Below are positions 35,623 to 44,018 of a stretch of 64,000 nt of DNA, one piece after another. Numbering within the stretch: the first letter of the stretch is position 1; each line of letters begins with the position of its first letter. Under the pieces are notes generated by a model, which saw only the letters and a program-made list of their open reading frames with translations, had not been told where the DNA came from and did no database searches. The stretch is from Ectobacillus sp042610425 (GTDB taxonomy: Bacteria > Bacillota > Bacilli > Bacillales > Bacillaceae_G), in contig NZ_JBGJZM010000001.1 in assembly GCF_042610425.1 (NCBI RefSeq), forward strand, positions 806,001-870,000, written 5' to 3'. Both the position numbers and the translations under genes were made by a program.

Positions 35623-35741
35623 GGGAAAGGGGTACGAATTTCTCAAAAAGTCAACTCATCATTTTTGATATTGTAAGAAAATTCTAAAAATTTCCTTGTG
35701 AATTTAATTCTTCCATCGCTATGAGTAGTCGGATTATGTAT

Positions 35742-35786
35742 AAAATCCTCCTTTTCGTTGCAAACTAAAACGAAAAGGAGGATTTT
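35742..35786 (+). promoter_or_regulatory. Perfect 18-bp hairpin hiding the ribosome binding site of the DUF2512 gene
   Basis: AAAATCCTCCTTTTCGTT (35742-35759) and its exact complement (35769-35786) enclose a 9-nt loop. The 3' arm contains AAAAGGAGG, the only ribosome binding site for the ATG at 35791. In RNA it would be locked in a stem. It could act as a translational switch, or be a terminator remnant of the ger operon, although only four T follow. Confidence 0.75.
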
Positions 35787-35790
35787 CGTA

Positions 35791-36222
35791 ATGAAGCAAA
35801 CTACTTTTTTGTTAATGAAATTTTTATCATCGGTGGTTGCTTTCTCTCTTGGGTTGGCTATCTTTTTTCCAGCAACGATAACTGAAGTGTTATCGTTTAG
35901 TATGTTTGTAACGATTGTTTCATATGTAGTAGTGGAAAACATTCTTTTACCTCGAATAGGTAATGGACCTGCTGCAATTGTTGATTTTCTTATTACATAT
36001 ATGAGTGTTTGGATTTTCGGGAATGTGCTATTGGATAGTTATTTACAAATGGCTTGGGGAAGTATTATATCGGCTGTTCTCGTAACAGTTGCGTCATTAC
36101 TTCTTCACCGATTATCATGGCGGGAATTACTTCGCTCTTCTCGAATGAAAGGAACTAAATTTAGCCCTTCCTATGGAACTGAGTTCAGTGAGGAGAAAAC
36201 GATTCCAGAGAAGAAGGAATAG
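35791..36222 (+). CDS. DUF2512 (YndM-like) membrane protein
   Basis: The 143-residue protein has about four membrane segments (from MKFLSSVVAFSLGLAIFFPA to the SIISAVLVTVASLLL segment) and a soluble charged tail. This matches the DUF2512/YndM family of Bacillus; function unknown. The ATG at 35791 follows AAAAGGAGG, embedded in the perfect hairpin. It has its own region downstream of the ger operon. Confidence 0.85.
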   Translation: MKQTTFLLMKFLSSVVAFSLGLAIFFPATITEVLSFSMFVTIVSYVVVENILLPRIGNGPAAIVDFLITYMSVWIFGNVLLDSYLQMAWGSIISAVLVTVASLLLHRLSWRELLRSSRMKGTKFSPSYGTEFSEEKTIPEKKE

Positions 36223-36246
36223 CTTATGAAATAGTATATACAATAA

Positions 36247-36278
36247 AGTCCTTTCCGTGTTTAGAATTGGAAAGGACT
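36247..36278. terminator. Hairpin between the DUF2512 and proC-like genes
   Basis: AGTCCTTTCC pairs perfectly with GGAAAGGACT. On the minus strand it is followed by TTATTG and on the plus strand by no T run, so it more likely serves the minus-strand reductase gene. Moderate support. Confidence 0.5.
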
Positions 36279-36308
36279 GACTGTTTGAATAAAGATGGAT
36301 AGTACCGA

Positions 36309-37106
36309 TTAGTTTCTCGCTTTTTCATTCGTTGCAGCAATTGCTTGCTGTAATATAGAAGAAAATTGTTTTTCATACAATACGCGTAGCCCTTCTGCAG
36401 TGGATCCTCCTGGGGTAGTTACTTGCTCACGTAATGAAGCAGGATCTTGTTCTTCCCGTAGCATAGCCGCTGAGCCATATATCATTTGAATAACAAGTTG
36501 CTTTGCTTTTTCTTCTGAAATACCTAATTCTTTCGTTGTTTGTATCAGACTTTCAGCAAAATAATATACGAACGCAGGTGCACTTCCTGTAACAGCTGTT
36601 AATTGGTGAATTTCTTCCTCTGTACATTCCTCTGCATTTCCGATACCCTGTAAAATCATTTGCAAAACTTTTCGATGATGATCCGTTGTTTTTCTACCTA
36701 AGCAATAAAGTGACATGGATTCGCCTACAACTGCTGCTGTGTTTGGCATAATCCACGAAACAGGTGTTTTTGAAGGTAGCCGTTCTTCTAAGTAAGAAGG
36801 ACCTATTCCAGCTGCTATTGTTATGACAAATTGGTTATCGAGCAGTGGTGATAATTCAGCTAACAAGGATTCGTGCGCATAGGGTGGCAGTGCTAATAGT
36901 ATAACGTCAGCATGATTTACTTCATTACGCCAATTTGTTGTTGTCTGTACTCCGTATTTTTGGTGCATTTCTAGTAGTCTGCTTCTGTTTGACTGATTTG
37001 AAATAGTGATTGATTCAATATCATCTACACTTCTTTTCAGTAGGCCTGAAAAAATAGCTTCTGCCATTCGACCTGCGCCGATAAATAAGATTTGTTGTTT
37101 CTTCAT
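36309..37106 (-). CDS. proI: Pyrroline-5-carboxylate reductase
   Basis: P5C reductase makes proline from pyrroline-5-carboxylate with NAD(P)H. The 265-residue protein has the N-terminal Rossmann motif FIGAGRMAEAIFSGLL, the VSWIMPNTAAVVGESM segment, and the C-terminal signature TAVTGSAPAFVYYFAESL with QVTTPGGSTAEGL. The start at 37106 follows GGGGGACC; a longer frame upstream lacks a site. Bacillus has several paralogues (ProG, ProH, ProI); which one this is cannot be settled here, so the symbol is tentative. Confidence 0.9.
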   Translation of the reverse strand: MKKQQILFIGAGRMAEAIFSGLLKRSVDDIESITISNQSNRSRLLEMHQKYGVQTTTNWRNEVNHADVILLALPPYAHESLLAELSPLLDNQFVITIAAGIGPSYLEERLPSKTPVSWIMPNTAAVVGESMSLYCLGRKTTDHHRKVLQMILQGIGNAEECTEEEIHQLTAVTGSAPAFVYYFAESLIQTTKELGISEEKAKQLVIQMIYGSAAMLREEQDPASLREQVTTPGGSTAEGLRVLYEKQFSSILQQAIAATNEKARN

Positions 37107-37253
37107 GTATATGGGTCCCCCGTATCTAATCAACGTGTTATGTGTCTCTGTTAAAAGGAGTTCTATGTACAGCTTAGCGAATAATTGGGAACCGTGCAAG
37201 AAGGAGGACTTTTGTAAAGACGGGATTCATATTATCAGTTACTTACATATATA

Positions 37254-37284
37254 TTAAAAGACACCTTGCTTGGCAAGGCATCTT
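37254..37284 (-). terminator. Minus-strand terminator after yjcZ-like gene
   Basis: On the minus strand AAGATGCCTTG pairs with CAAGGTGTCTT (two wobbles) and runs into TTAATAT. It lies just after the YjcZ-like stop. Confidence 0.65.
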
Positions 37285-37303
37285 CATAGTTTGTATTTAT
37301 TTA

Positions 37304-37510
37304 CTAGAAACCGTATCCATAGCCGCCGTAGCCGCCGCCGTAGCCGCCGCCGTAACCGCCATAGCCGCAACTGCTTCCCCAACTGCAACCAATAATGATT
37401 AACAGAATGAACAAAACTACGACAAGAGCAAAACCGCTATTACCATGAAAGTGACCATGATGATGATGACCAGCTTCTGTTGGTCCTACATTACCTTGTG
37501 GATGACCCAT
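37304..37510 (-). CDS. YjcZ family sporulation protein
   Basis: The 68-residue protein has a hydrophilic His/Gly-rich N-terminus (GHHHHGHFHGN), one membrane segment matching the YjcZ signature (SGFALVVVLFILLIIIGCSW) and a Gly-Tyr repeat tail (GYGGGYGGGYGGYGYGF). YjcZ proteins are small, sporulation-associated proteins of unknown role. AAGGAGGAG lies before the ATG. The Gly-Tyr tail is longer than in many family members. Confidence 0.88.
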   Translation of the reverse strand: MGHPQGNVGPTEAGHHHHGHFHGNSGFALVVVLFILLIIIGCSWGSSCGYGGYGGGYGGGYGGYGYGF

Positions 37511-37774
37511 TATAACTCCTCCTTGTTAAAATGAATTCGGGTAAACCCGTTTAAAACTATAATGTTATTCACTTTAACATATGCGAATCATCTTATTTGG
37601 AAGGTAGTCCATATAAAAAGGGCTTGTCCATTCTTAATAAATAAGCAAAAATGGCAGTGATTGCTGTTGAATACCAAGGGAATAAAATAGATATGGAGAA
37701 CTATAGTTTATAGATTAAAACTAACAGATATTATATTTTAAAGGTATGAAAAAGCTCAATCTTATAAACTGGAT

Positions 37775-37948
37775 TTAAAGTTGTTGGACATGTATGAGGG
37801 GGGAAACTGTTAGACCAAAGCGGCGAGTTACTTCAGTTACTACCTTTTGTTTCGCTAATTGTTCAGATGAAGCCACAACAGTAACCGTTTCAGATATATA
37901 GCGGTTACCCTGATGAAATGAATATTCGACAGAAAATTGAAATAACAT
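37775..37948 (-). CDS. Hypothetical 57-aa protein
   Basis: Starts MLFQFSVEYSFHQGNRYISE and continues with TVTVVASSEQLAKQKVVTEV. The alternation of beta-like and helix-like segments suggests a small alpha/beta fold resembling the short DUF3903-type proteins of the B. cereus group, but that is only an impression. The ribosome binding site GGGAGG sits nine bases before the ATG. It is monocistronic on the minus strand in the gap between yjcZ and ccdA (37511-38120). A TGATAATTATCA palindrome at about 38013-38024, upstream of both this gene and ccdA, resembles Fur/PerR sites. Confidence 0.7.
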   Translation of the reverse strand: MLFQFSVEYSFHQGNRYISETVTVVASSEQLAKQKVVTEVTRRFGLTVSPLIHVQQL

Positions 37949-38120
37949 AATACATTCCTCCCATCCTTTTTTTGATTATATTCGACAATGGAAATAAATT
38001 CCCTTCTCGTCCTGATAATTATCATTCTTCCTTTTTTCTCATTGTCATCTCTCTTTTATTTTCATTTCGGTAGTGATTAAAAATTTGCTACAATGGAATC
38101 ATGTAGAAAGGGGAAAAAGT

Positions 38121-38828
38121 ATGCAAAATATTAATATTTTTTTGGCATTCGGGGCAGGGTTTCTGTCGTTTATTTCGCCATGCTGTTTGCCTTTGTATCC
38201 CGCCTTTCTTTCTTATATTACTGGGATGTCGATTTCGGAATTAAAGGAAGAGCAAGCTATGCTTCAAAAAAGAAGTATGCTTCATACGGCGTTTTTTCTG
38301 ATTGGGTTTTCTATCGTATTTATAGCTATTGGATATGGTACTACCTTTATTGGGCAGCTGTTTATTTCGTATCAAAATTTGATTCGTCAAATTGGTGCTC
38401 TGTTCATCGTACTGTTTGGACTCGTTATTGTCGGTGTATTTAAACCAGAATTTCTAATGAAGGATCATAAATTTACGTTTAAAAGCAGACCATCTGGGTA
38501 TGTAGGTTCGCTTGTAATCGGTATTGCATTTGCCGCTGGTTGGACTCCTTGTACAGGTCCTATCTTAGCAGGAGTGATTGCACTAGCAGCTACAAATCCA
38601 CAATTTGCAATGCTTTACATGATTTCCTATGTCCTTGGTTTTGCAATCCCATTTTTTGTCTTGTCATTGTTTCTCTCAAAACTTACTTGGATTAAGCGAA
38701 ATAGTGTGACGCTTGTTAAGATTGGGGGGTATATTATGATAGCAATGGGGGTTTTGCTATACTTTAATGGACTTACGAAGATTACAATTGCGATTACAGA
38801 ATTGTTTGGTGGATTTACCGGCTTATAA
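38121..38828 (+). CDS. ccdA: Cytochrome c biogenesis protein CcdA
   Basis: CcdA passes electrons from cytoplasmic thioredoxin across the membrane for cytochrome c maturation and spore coat or cortex thiol chemistry. The 235-residue protein has six membrane segments and the two redox cysteine sites FISPCCLPLYP and GWTPCTGPIL. AAAGGGG precedes the ATG at 38121; a longer frame exists but lacks a site. The yneN thioredoxin-like gene further along may be a partner. Confidence 0.95.
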   Translation: MQNINIFLAFGAGFLSFISPCCLPLYPAFLSYITGMSISELKEEQAMLQKRSMLHTAFFLIGFSIVFIAIGYGTTFIGQLFISYQNLIRQIGALFIVLFGLVIVGVFKPEFLMKDHKFTFKSRPSGYVGSLVIGIAFAAGWTPCTGPILAGVIALAATNPQFAMLYMISYVLGFAIPFFVLSLFLSKLTWIKRNSVTLVKIGGYIMIAMGVLLYFNGLTKITIAITELFGGFTGL

Positions 38829-38914
38829 ATCAAAATTTATAATTGGAAAAGGGTACAATAAAGAAATATAATAGTAGTACGTTGTAATTTTGAACATAAA
38901 AGGAATGATACAAG

Positions 38915-39421
38915 ATGAATTATGTACTTCTTTCAAGTGCTGTAGCTATTTTTATGGCGATTGCTGTCACATTTATTCGTATTAAAGCAGCTGCAAAACC
39001 TACCTCGTTGAAAAAAATCATTTTGCCGCCATTCTTTATGAGTACTGGTGCCTTGATGTATGTGGTACCGCAGTTTCGTTTAACTGGTGCAGAAATAGGA
39101 GAAGCAGTTATCGTTGGTTTAATCTTCTCAATCTTTCTAATTAAAACATCGAAGTTTGAAATTCGCGGACAAGAGATATATTTGAAGCGCTCAAGAGCGT
39201 TCATTCTTATTTTAGTTGGTCTAGTAGCCGTTCGGATCGGTTTAAAAACCTATTTAAGTCAATCTATATCTTTCGGGCAACTAAGTGGGATGTTTTTCTT
39301 GTTGGCGTTTGCTATGATTATTTCGTGGAGAGTGGCTATGTATCGCTCTTATAAAAAGTTGGCAGATGAGCTGCAGAATCAAAAAGAATTTTTAGACAAT
39401 GGTGATATAAAGTTAACGTAA
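38915..39421 (+). CDS. ccdC: CcdC family protein (YneJ)
   Basis: The 168-residue membrane protein has about four membrane segments (YVLLSSAVAIFMAIAVTFI, GEAVIVGLIFSIFLI, and others) and the FEIRGQEIYLKRSRAF region seen in YneJ/CcdC. B. subtilis has ccdA, yneI (ccdB), yneJ (ccdC) in order; here the CheY-like yneI is missing and ccdC follows ccdA after 86 bp. AAAGGAATG precedes the ATG. CcdC is dispensable for cytochrome c in B. subtilis and its role is unclear. Confidence 0.9.
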   Translation: MNYVLLSSAVAIFMAIAVTFIRIKAAAKPTSLKKIILPPFFMSTGALMYVVPQFRLTGAEIGEAVIVGLIFSIFLIKTSKFEIRGQEIYLKRSRAFILILVGLVAVRIGLKTYLSQSISFGQLSGMFFLLAFAMIISWRVAMYRSYKKLADELQNQKEFLDNGDIKLT

Positions 39422-39452
39422 GAAAAAGCCTCGAAATTTCGAGGCTTTTTCT
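39421..39452. terminator. Bidirectional terminator between ccdC and yneK
   Basis: AGAAAAAGCCTCGAAA and TTTCGAGGCTTTTTCT form a perfect stem. The convergent genes end on each side. Confidence 0.9.
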
Positions 39453-39477
39453 TATAGAAATTAATGTAGATACACAC

Positions 39478-39909
39478 TTATTTCGCAAGTAGTCTTGTAT
39501 AGGCTGTTATATCAATATGATTTCTTTGCAGTGTTTTTTTTAGGTAAGCATGATCGCGTTTTGGCGTGGCCAGAATGTACCCACGTATAATTACGTCATG
39601 GGTTATTGTATGTGTTTGTTCCGTTAACGCAAGCTCGCCAATTTTTGCTGCAATTTTAGAACGTGCCACGTCACGAAAAAGTGAAGGAACCGGCTTCACA
39701 AGCTCCTCAAGTAGCGCCTTTGTTTTGTCATTCCATAAATGCCGAGTATGGTCAATATAATAAGCTTCCCAATCGAGAATGGATAAACCGTCCTTCTTTG
39801 GAAGTCGTTTTAAAAACTTTCGAAACATAAAATACCCACCGATGAACATGAGACAGAGTAAGATGACAGTCCACAGCAATATAAACCAACTGAACCATCC
39901 ACTTAGCAA
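39478..39909 (-). CDS. yneK: DUF2621 membrane protein (YneK)
   Basis: The 143-residue protein has one N-terminal membrane segment (about 6-28, FSWFILLWTVILLCLMFIGG) and a soluble domain with WEAYYIDHTRHLWNDKTKAL. This matches the DUF2621/YneK family. Function unknown. TTG start after GGGGGTG. Its position after ccdC is as in B. subtilis. Confidence 0.9.
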   Translation of the reverse strand: MLSGWFSWFILLWTVILLCLMFIGGYFMFRKFLKRLPKKDGLSILDWEAYYIDHTRHLWNDKTKALLEELVKPVPSLFRDVARSKIAAKIGELALTEQTHTITHDVIIRGYILATPKRDHAYLKKTLQRNHIDITAYTRLLAK

Positions 39910-39998
39910 CTATTCACCCCCGTTTTCTCCACGACTAAAAAACCATATTATGGAATTCTAATTTATTATAAAGGCTAAAGAAGAGACGTGCAATAGAA

Positions 39999-40295
39999 TT
40001 ATACAAAATAGACCTCATCCACTTTGGATAATTGTTCTGTTTCACGTTTATATTCGACAATGAGTGTACCGACCTTTCGATTTTTATCTTGGGTTGTATA
40101 AATCGAGTAAGATCCAAAACGTTCCTTGGAAAGACCACTAAGAATGGTAGGTAAGGTAATATAATCATGATTGCGTAAAAATTCTAATAGTTCACTCTCA
40201 AAGCTTTGTCTGTCAGAAATCGCTCTTCCTAAGCAATTATATTGAATTTGCTTCATCGTATCGTTCCATGACAATGTTGTTTGATAATCTAGCAT
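39999..40295 (-). CDS. Hypothetical 98-aa protein, candidate SOS-regulated gene
   Basis: Starts MLDYQTTLSWNDTMKQIQYN; no family recognised. The protein is soluble, with a helical first half and a beta-like end (RKVGTLIVEYKRETEQLSKV). AAGGAG lies 7 bases before the ATG; an upstream in-frame ATG lacks a site. About 50 bp before the start is a palindrome whose 12-bp core GAACATATGTTC equals the Bacillus LexA box core, placed where transcription should begin from a TATACT -10. This suggests induction by DNA damage. B. subtilis has no such gene here, so it is lineage-specific. Confidence 0.75.
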   Translation of the reverse strand: MLDYQTTLSWNDTMKQIQYNCLGRAISDRQSFESELLEFLRNHDYITLPTILSGLSKERFGSYSIYTTQDKNRKVGTLIVEYKRETEQLSKVDEVYFV

Positions 40296-40343
40296 CGTCT
40301 CACTCCTTATTGTGCAAAATGCTATGTAGAAATAAGATAAAAA

Positions 40344-40355
40344 GAACATATGTTC
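40344..40355 (-). promoter_or_regulatory. LexA-box-like palindrome before the 98-aa gene
   Basis: AGAACATATGTTCT is fully palindromic and contains GAACATATGTTC, the core of the SOS consensus CGAACATATGTTCG; only the outer C and G differ. On the minus strand a TATACT -10 lies just upstream, so a LexA dimer here would cover the start site. Confidence 0.7.
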
Positions 40356-40557
40356 TAAAATAGTATACTCTTTTTTATTAAAGAAAGGAATAAGAAATAT
40401 AATAAAAGTATCATAGATTAGAAAGGTAAAAAGATATCGAAACAGTCTGCGCTGCCTTTACTATTATAATACTCGGTAAATTACAGAAACAACTATTGTT
40501 TATGAAAGTATAAGTAATTTGTATATACTGAATTTTCTAATTATTTTGATTATATAT

Positions 40558-40610
40558 ACAAGTAAACAGCCGACACAATATTTTGATACTTATGTCGGCC
40601 GTTTACTTGT
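40558..40610. terminator. Long hairpin after yitT
   Basis: ACAAGTAAACAGCCGACA and TGTCGGCCGTTTACTTGT pair almost perfectly (one mismatch) around a 17-nt loop. It lies after the end of the minus-strand yitT gene but lacks a clear T run. The gap 40356-40653 otherwise holds nothing recognisable. Confidence 0.5.
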
Positions 40611-40653
40611 ATGTTCATATGTAGTGCACGTTTTTGAGTATTGGTAGATTTGC

Positions 40654-41466
40654 TTAGGCTGTGCGTCGAAACAGTCCGAGCACTTCGATGGTTTCAGTAA
40701 TATTAACGAATGCTTGTGGGTCTGTATGTGCAATTAAATTTTTAATTGCTACCAATTCATCCTTTGAAATGACTGTCATAAGCACCCTCTTCTTCTCGCT
40801 TGAGTATGCGCCCTCTCCATCTAAAAGAGTTATGCCGCGAACGAAGCTAGATAAAAGTGCTTCCTTCATTTCTTCTGTCTTGTTTGTAACAATCATGAGA
40901 GTTAGCTTCCGATGCTTTGTATGAATGGCGTCTATTACTTTGCCCATAACATAAATAGATAGTAGACTATTTAGCGCAGCATCCCAGTTAAAAAAGAAAC
41001 CTGATATGCAAATTACAACTGTATTTAGCATAGTGAAAAATCCACCGAGCTTAATATCTTTTTTCTGTGACAGAATCAAACCAATTACGTCAAAGCCACC
41101 CGTAGAGCCGTCACTATTGAAGACAAGAGCAACACCTGCACCGACCAGTACGCCTCCAAATAACGATGAAAGCAAGGATTCATTTGCAATTGCATGTATT
41201 GGAATTACATACATACCGATTGTAAGAATGAACACAGATAAAACTGTGTTGAAAAAAAACCGTCTCCCGAGTCGTACATATCCTATAATAAGGATTGGCA
41301 CGTTTAATATAAAGTTAACTAAGCCGACATTTAGATGAGTAAGGATTCCAATGATAATTGCAATGCCGCTCAAGCCACTGCTTAGGACTTTATGGGGAAT
41401 GAGAAACAAGTTGAAAGCAATGGCAACTAACAAAGAACCGATAATAATACCCAAAAAATTGCGCAT
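40654..41466 (-). CDS. YitT family membrane protein (DUF161/DUF2179)
   Basis: The 270-residue protein has about six membrane segments (FLGIIIGSLLVAIAFNLFLI first) with the DUF161 motif NSDGSTGGFDVIGLIL, then a C-terminal cytosolic DUF2179 domain (MIVTNKTEEMKEALLSSFVR, GITLLDGEGAYS). This is the YitT/YqfU/YpjC family, with unknown substrate. AAGGATGGGG precedes the ATG. Confidence 0.92.
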   Translation of the reverse strand: MRNFLGIIIGSLLVAIAFNLFLIPHKVLSSGLSGIAIIIGILTHLNVGLVNFILNVPILIIGYVRLGRRFFFNTVLSVFILTIGMYVIPIHAIANESLLSSLFGGVLVGAGVALVFNSDGSTGGFDVIGLILSQKKDIKLGGFFTMLNTVVICISGFFFNWDAALNSLLSIYVMGKVIDAIHTKHRKLTLMIVTNKTEEMKEALLSSFVRGITLLDGEGAYSSEKKRVLMTVISKDELVAIKNLIAHTDPQAFVNITETIEVLGLFRRTA

Positions 41467-41648
41467 TCAACCCCATCCTTTACTGAAAAACTTAACATTT
41501 TATGAAAATTATAATGGAATTTTCGTGATTTGTGTAAAAACAGTTTATTACTACTAGTTTTAATTATCTGAAAATTAATGAAGATTATACACTACAATTT
41601 AAAAGTAAGGAAGCTTCAAATAACTCATATTTTAAGGGGGATAAAAGG

Positions 41649-42434
41649 ATGGAAGTAAAATTCTTTCAAAAGAAAAGTCCATACAAAAAAAAGTGTGAGG
41701 ATGCTTATGTTCGTAACGATACAATCCAAGTCTACGGGGTGTGTGATGGGGCAACTCCCCTTGTAACGTGCGAAGATGAAAATGGTCACAACGGTGCATA
41801 TTTGGCATCACACCTTTTTCAATCCTACTTTGAATCTCTTACACGAGAAGAAGACATTGTGGAATGTATGGTTCAGGCAAATCATATTCTTGCTAACAAA
41901 ATGAAGCTCTATAATATTGATCAAACGAAGAAGCATCATTTGTGGTCTACTTGTTTCGCAGGAGTGCGTATTGGAGACTCTGCTATACAATATGGACAGC
42001 TCGGAGACTGCATGATTGTGGCGAAATTTTTGGACGGTCGGATTACCTTGCTTACGAAAGATACTGTAAAAGGAATAAATGCCAGAGCGCAAAAGAATAG
42101 ACAGGAGAGGGGATATGATGAGACATATTATGCCGATGAAAGTAGACGTTTTATATATAATCGATCGATGGCGAATACAAAAGATGGGTATTCTGTTGCA
42201 AATGGAATGGAAAATGTTCGTGAATATATACAAACTGGAACGATAAAACGCAGTGATGTGAAGGCTTTGTTTATGTGTTCAGATGGATTATTTCATCCAA
42301 CATTTTCATTGGAACAGGTAGCATCAGTCGTATGGAAAGACGGAATCGAAGACTATGTTGCCATGTTAGAAGCGCTAGAACAAAAAAATGGAATACGTGC
42401 CGATGATAAAACAGCTCTTACTATTATGATGTAG
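41649..42434 (+). CDS. PP2C-like serine/threonine phosphatase domain protein
   Basis: The 261-residue protein shows the PP2C metal-binding motifs in order: CEDAYV, VYGVCDGATPL, YGQLGDCMIV, MCSDGLF and ADDKTALTIMM. The acidic residues that bind the two Mn ions are present, so activity is plausible. Targets unknown; no partner kinase is nearby. There is no membrane segment. AAGGGGGATAAAAGG precedes the ATG, and a terminator follows. Confidence 0.82.
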   Translation: MEVKFFQKKSPYKKKCEDAYVRNDTIQVYGVCDGATPLVTCEDENGHNGAYLASHLFQSYFESLTREEDIVECMVQANHILANKMKLYNIDQTKKHHLWSTCFAGVRIGDSAIQYGQLGDCMIVAKFLDGRITLLTKDTVKGINARAQKNRQERGYDETYYADESRRFIYNRSMANTKDGYSVANGMENVREYIQTGTIKRSDVKALFMCSDGLFHPTFSLEQVASVVWKDGIEDYVAMLEALEQKNGIRADDKTALTIMM

Positions 42435-42445
42435 TCTTTGGTGAT

Positions 42446-42475
42446 CAGACATCTCAAAATGGGATGTCTGTTTTT
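42446..42475 (+). terminator. Rho-independent terminator after the PP2C-like gene
   Basis: CAGACATCTC pairs with GGGATGTCTG, followed by five T. Confidence 0.85.
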
Positions 42476-42602
42476 ACGAATGAAGCAGGAATATGTCGAA
42501 GGGTTTTTCTTTCTATTACGATGAATTATTTTTATAATTAAACCATGTTAAGGATTTTTAACCTCAGGGAGCAGTAACTATGGATAAGTATCAGTATATA
42601 AA

Positions 42603-42643
42603 TGTAAGCGCTTTCTAAAAATTATAATTGCAGTAACTATAAT
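42603..42643 (+). promoter_or_regulatory. CcpA cre site overlapping the CoA transferase promoter
   Basis: TGTAAGCGCTTTCT (42603-42616) matches the catabolite-responsive element TGWAARCGYTWNCW at every position. TATAAT (42638-42643) follows, and the -35 position (42615-42620) overlaps the cre, so CcpA binding should repress. GCAGTAACTAT occurs twice, at 42566 and 42630. Confidence 0.75.
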
Positions 42644-42658
42644 ATGGAGGTAGGTAGG

Positions 42659-43771
42659 ATGCTAAAAGATATAACAGTTCTTGATTTTTCTCATTATTTG
42701 CCAGGGCCTTTTGCCTCGCTTAGACTAGCGGATTTAGGGGCAACTGTAATAAAAGTTGAACCACTTTTTGGCGATTTAGCAAGAAGTTTCGATAAAGAAA
42801 GTACAGCACTTTATACAGCGAATAATCGAAATAAACAAAGTATAGCAATTAATGTGAAAGATAAGGAGGGGGCAGAGATAGCCCTGTCACTAATGGAAAA
42901 GGCTGATGTGATTATAGAAAGCTTTCGTCCTCATACGATGTCTCGCCTTGGACTTGGGTATGAGGATGCTAAAAGGCGAAATGAAAACATCATATATGCC
43001 TCGATAACAGGCTATGGACAACGACATGACCATTCTCATTTAGCAGGTCATGACTTGAATTTTATGGCAGTTAGCGGTGTGCTTGCTCAAATAAAGAGTA
43101 ATGGAAAACCATTTATTCCAAACATAACGCTTGGTGATGAAATTGGAGGTATGCTTGTAAGCGAAAGTATTCTTGCAGCATTGTTTGATCGCGAGAGAAC
43201 AAATCAAGGTTGCTATTTAGATATATCACTAACAGATAGTTTAACTATGTTAATGAATAATCATGTAATGTTATATGATTTATACAGTAAGAATAATGGG
43301 TTAGATGTGCTTGCGGGGACTGAAGTTTCCTATTGCTTATATGAAACGGCTGACGAACGATATGTTGCAATTGGAGCAGTTGAACAGAAATTCTGGGAAC
43401 GTTTTTGCCGCTATGCAGGGCGAGAAGATTGGATTTCAAAGCAACATGCCAAGGTTATAGAAGGAGAGAGCGTATACGAAGAAATAAAGTCATTTTTCCA
43501 TGGAAAACCTTTTGCATACTGGGAGCAAGCTTCTCTTGAAATAGATTGTTGCTTAACTCCTGTATATGAAGCTAATGAGCTAGCTGTTTCCCCGTATACA
43601 AAGCACATGATTACAATGCCCTACGTTCGAACTCATAATATGTTGAAAATAAAAAATCCACCTGTCCTCGGCGAACAAACAAGTGAACTGCTATCTAAAT
43701 TAGGTTATGACGAGAATAAAATTACGCTCCTGCGTAAGAAAGGTATAATTGCTGGGCTCATACCTTGTTAA
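42659..43771 (+). CDS. CaiB/BaiF family (class III) CoA transferase
   Basis: Class III CoA transferases move CoA between carboxylic acids through an Asp-linked intermediate. The 370-residue protein has the N-terminal LDFSHYLPGPFAS, GATVIKVE and the region around Asp132 (LAGHDLNFMAVSG) that should hold the catalytic aspartate. The acid used cannot be predicted. ATG at 42659 follows GGAGG. A perfect cre site before it implies repression by good carbon sources, fitting use of a secondary carbon compound. No other catabolic genes are adjacent. Confidence 0.87.
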   Translation: MLKDITVLDFSHYLPGPFASLRLADLGATVIKVEPLFGDLARSFDKESTALYTANNRNKQSIAINVKDKEGAEIALSLMEKADVIIESFRPHTMSRLGLGYEDAKRRNENIIYASITGYGQRHDHSHLAGHDLNFMAVSGVLAQIKSNGKPFIPNITLGDEIGGMLVSESILAALFDRERTNQGCYLDISLTDSLTMLMNNHVMLYDLYSKNNGLDVLAGTEVSYCLYETADERYVAIGAVEQKFWERFCRYAGREDWISKQHAKVIEGESVYEEIKSFFHGKPFAYWEQASLEIDCCLTPVYEANELAVSPYTKHMITMPYVRTHNMLKIKNPPVLGEQTSELLSKLGYDENKITLLRKKGIIAGLIPC

Positions 43772-43829
43772 ATGGTAATGTATTGACTAAAGTTGTTTAT
43801 TAGAGAATGATAAAAAGTTATAGTAAATT

Positions 43830-43857
43830 GAGGCCACTGCAGTATTGCAGTGGCCTC
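43830..43857. terminator. Perfect hairpin after the CoA transferase gene
   Basis: GAGGCCACTGCA pairs with TGCAGTGGCCTC around GTAT, but little T follows, so it is a weak intrinsic terminator by sequence. Confidence 0.5.
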
Positions 43858-44018
43858 TCTACATGTCCTTTTGAGAATGAAGAAGTGCTTCTATCTTGAA
43901 TAAAATTTTTGGGAAAAATGAAATGTCAAATCCAATCTGCCATCTCATTTCTTGTTATAATAGGTTCATTGTTTCTACACATTGCTGAAAAAATCATATC
44001 GCAAAATATGTAACACAT

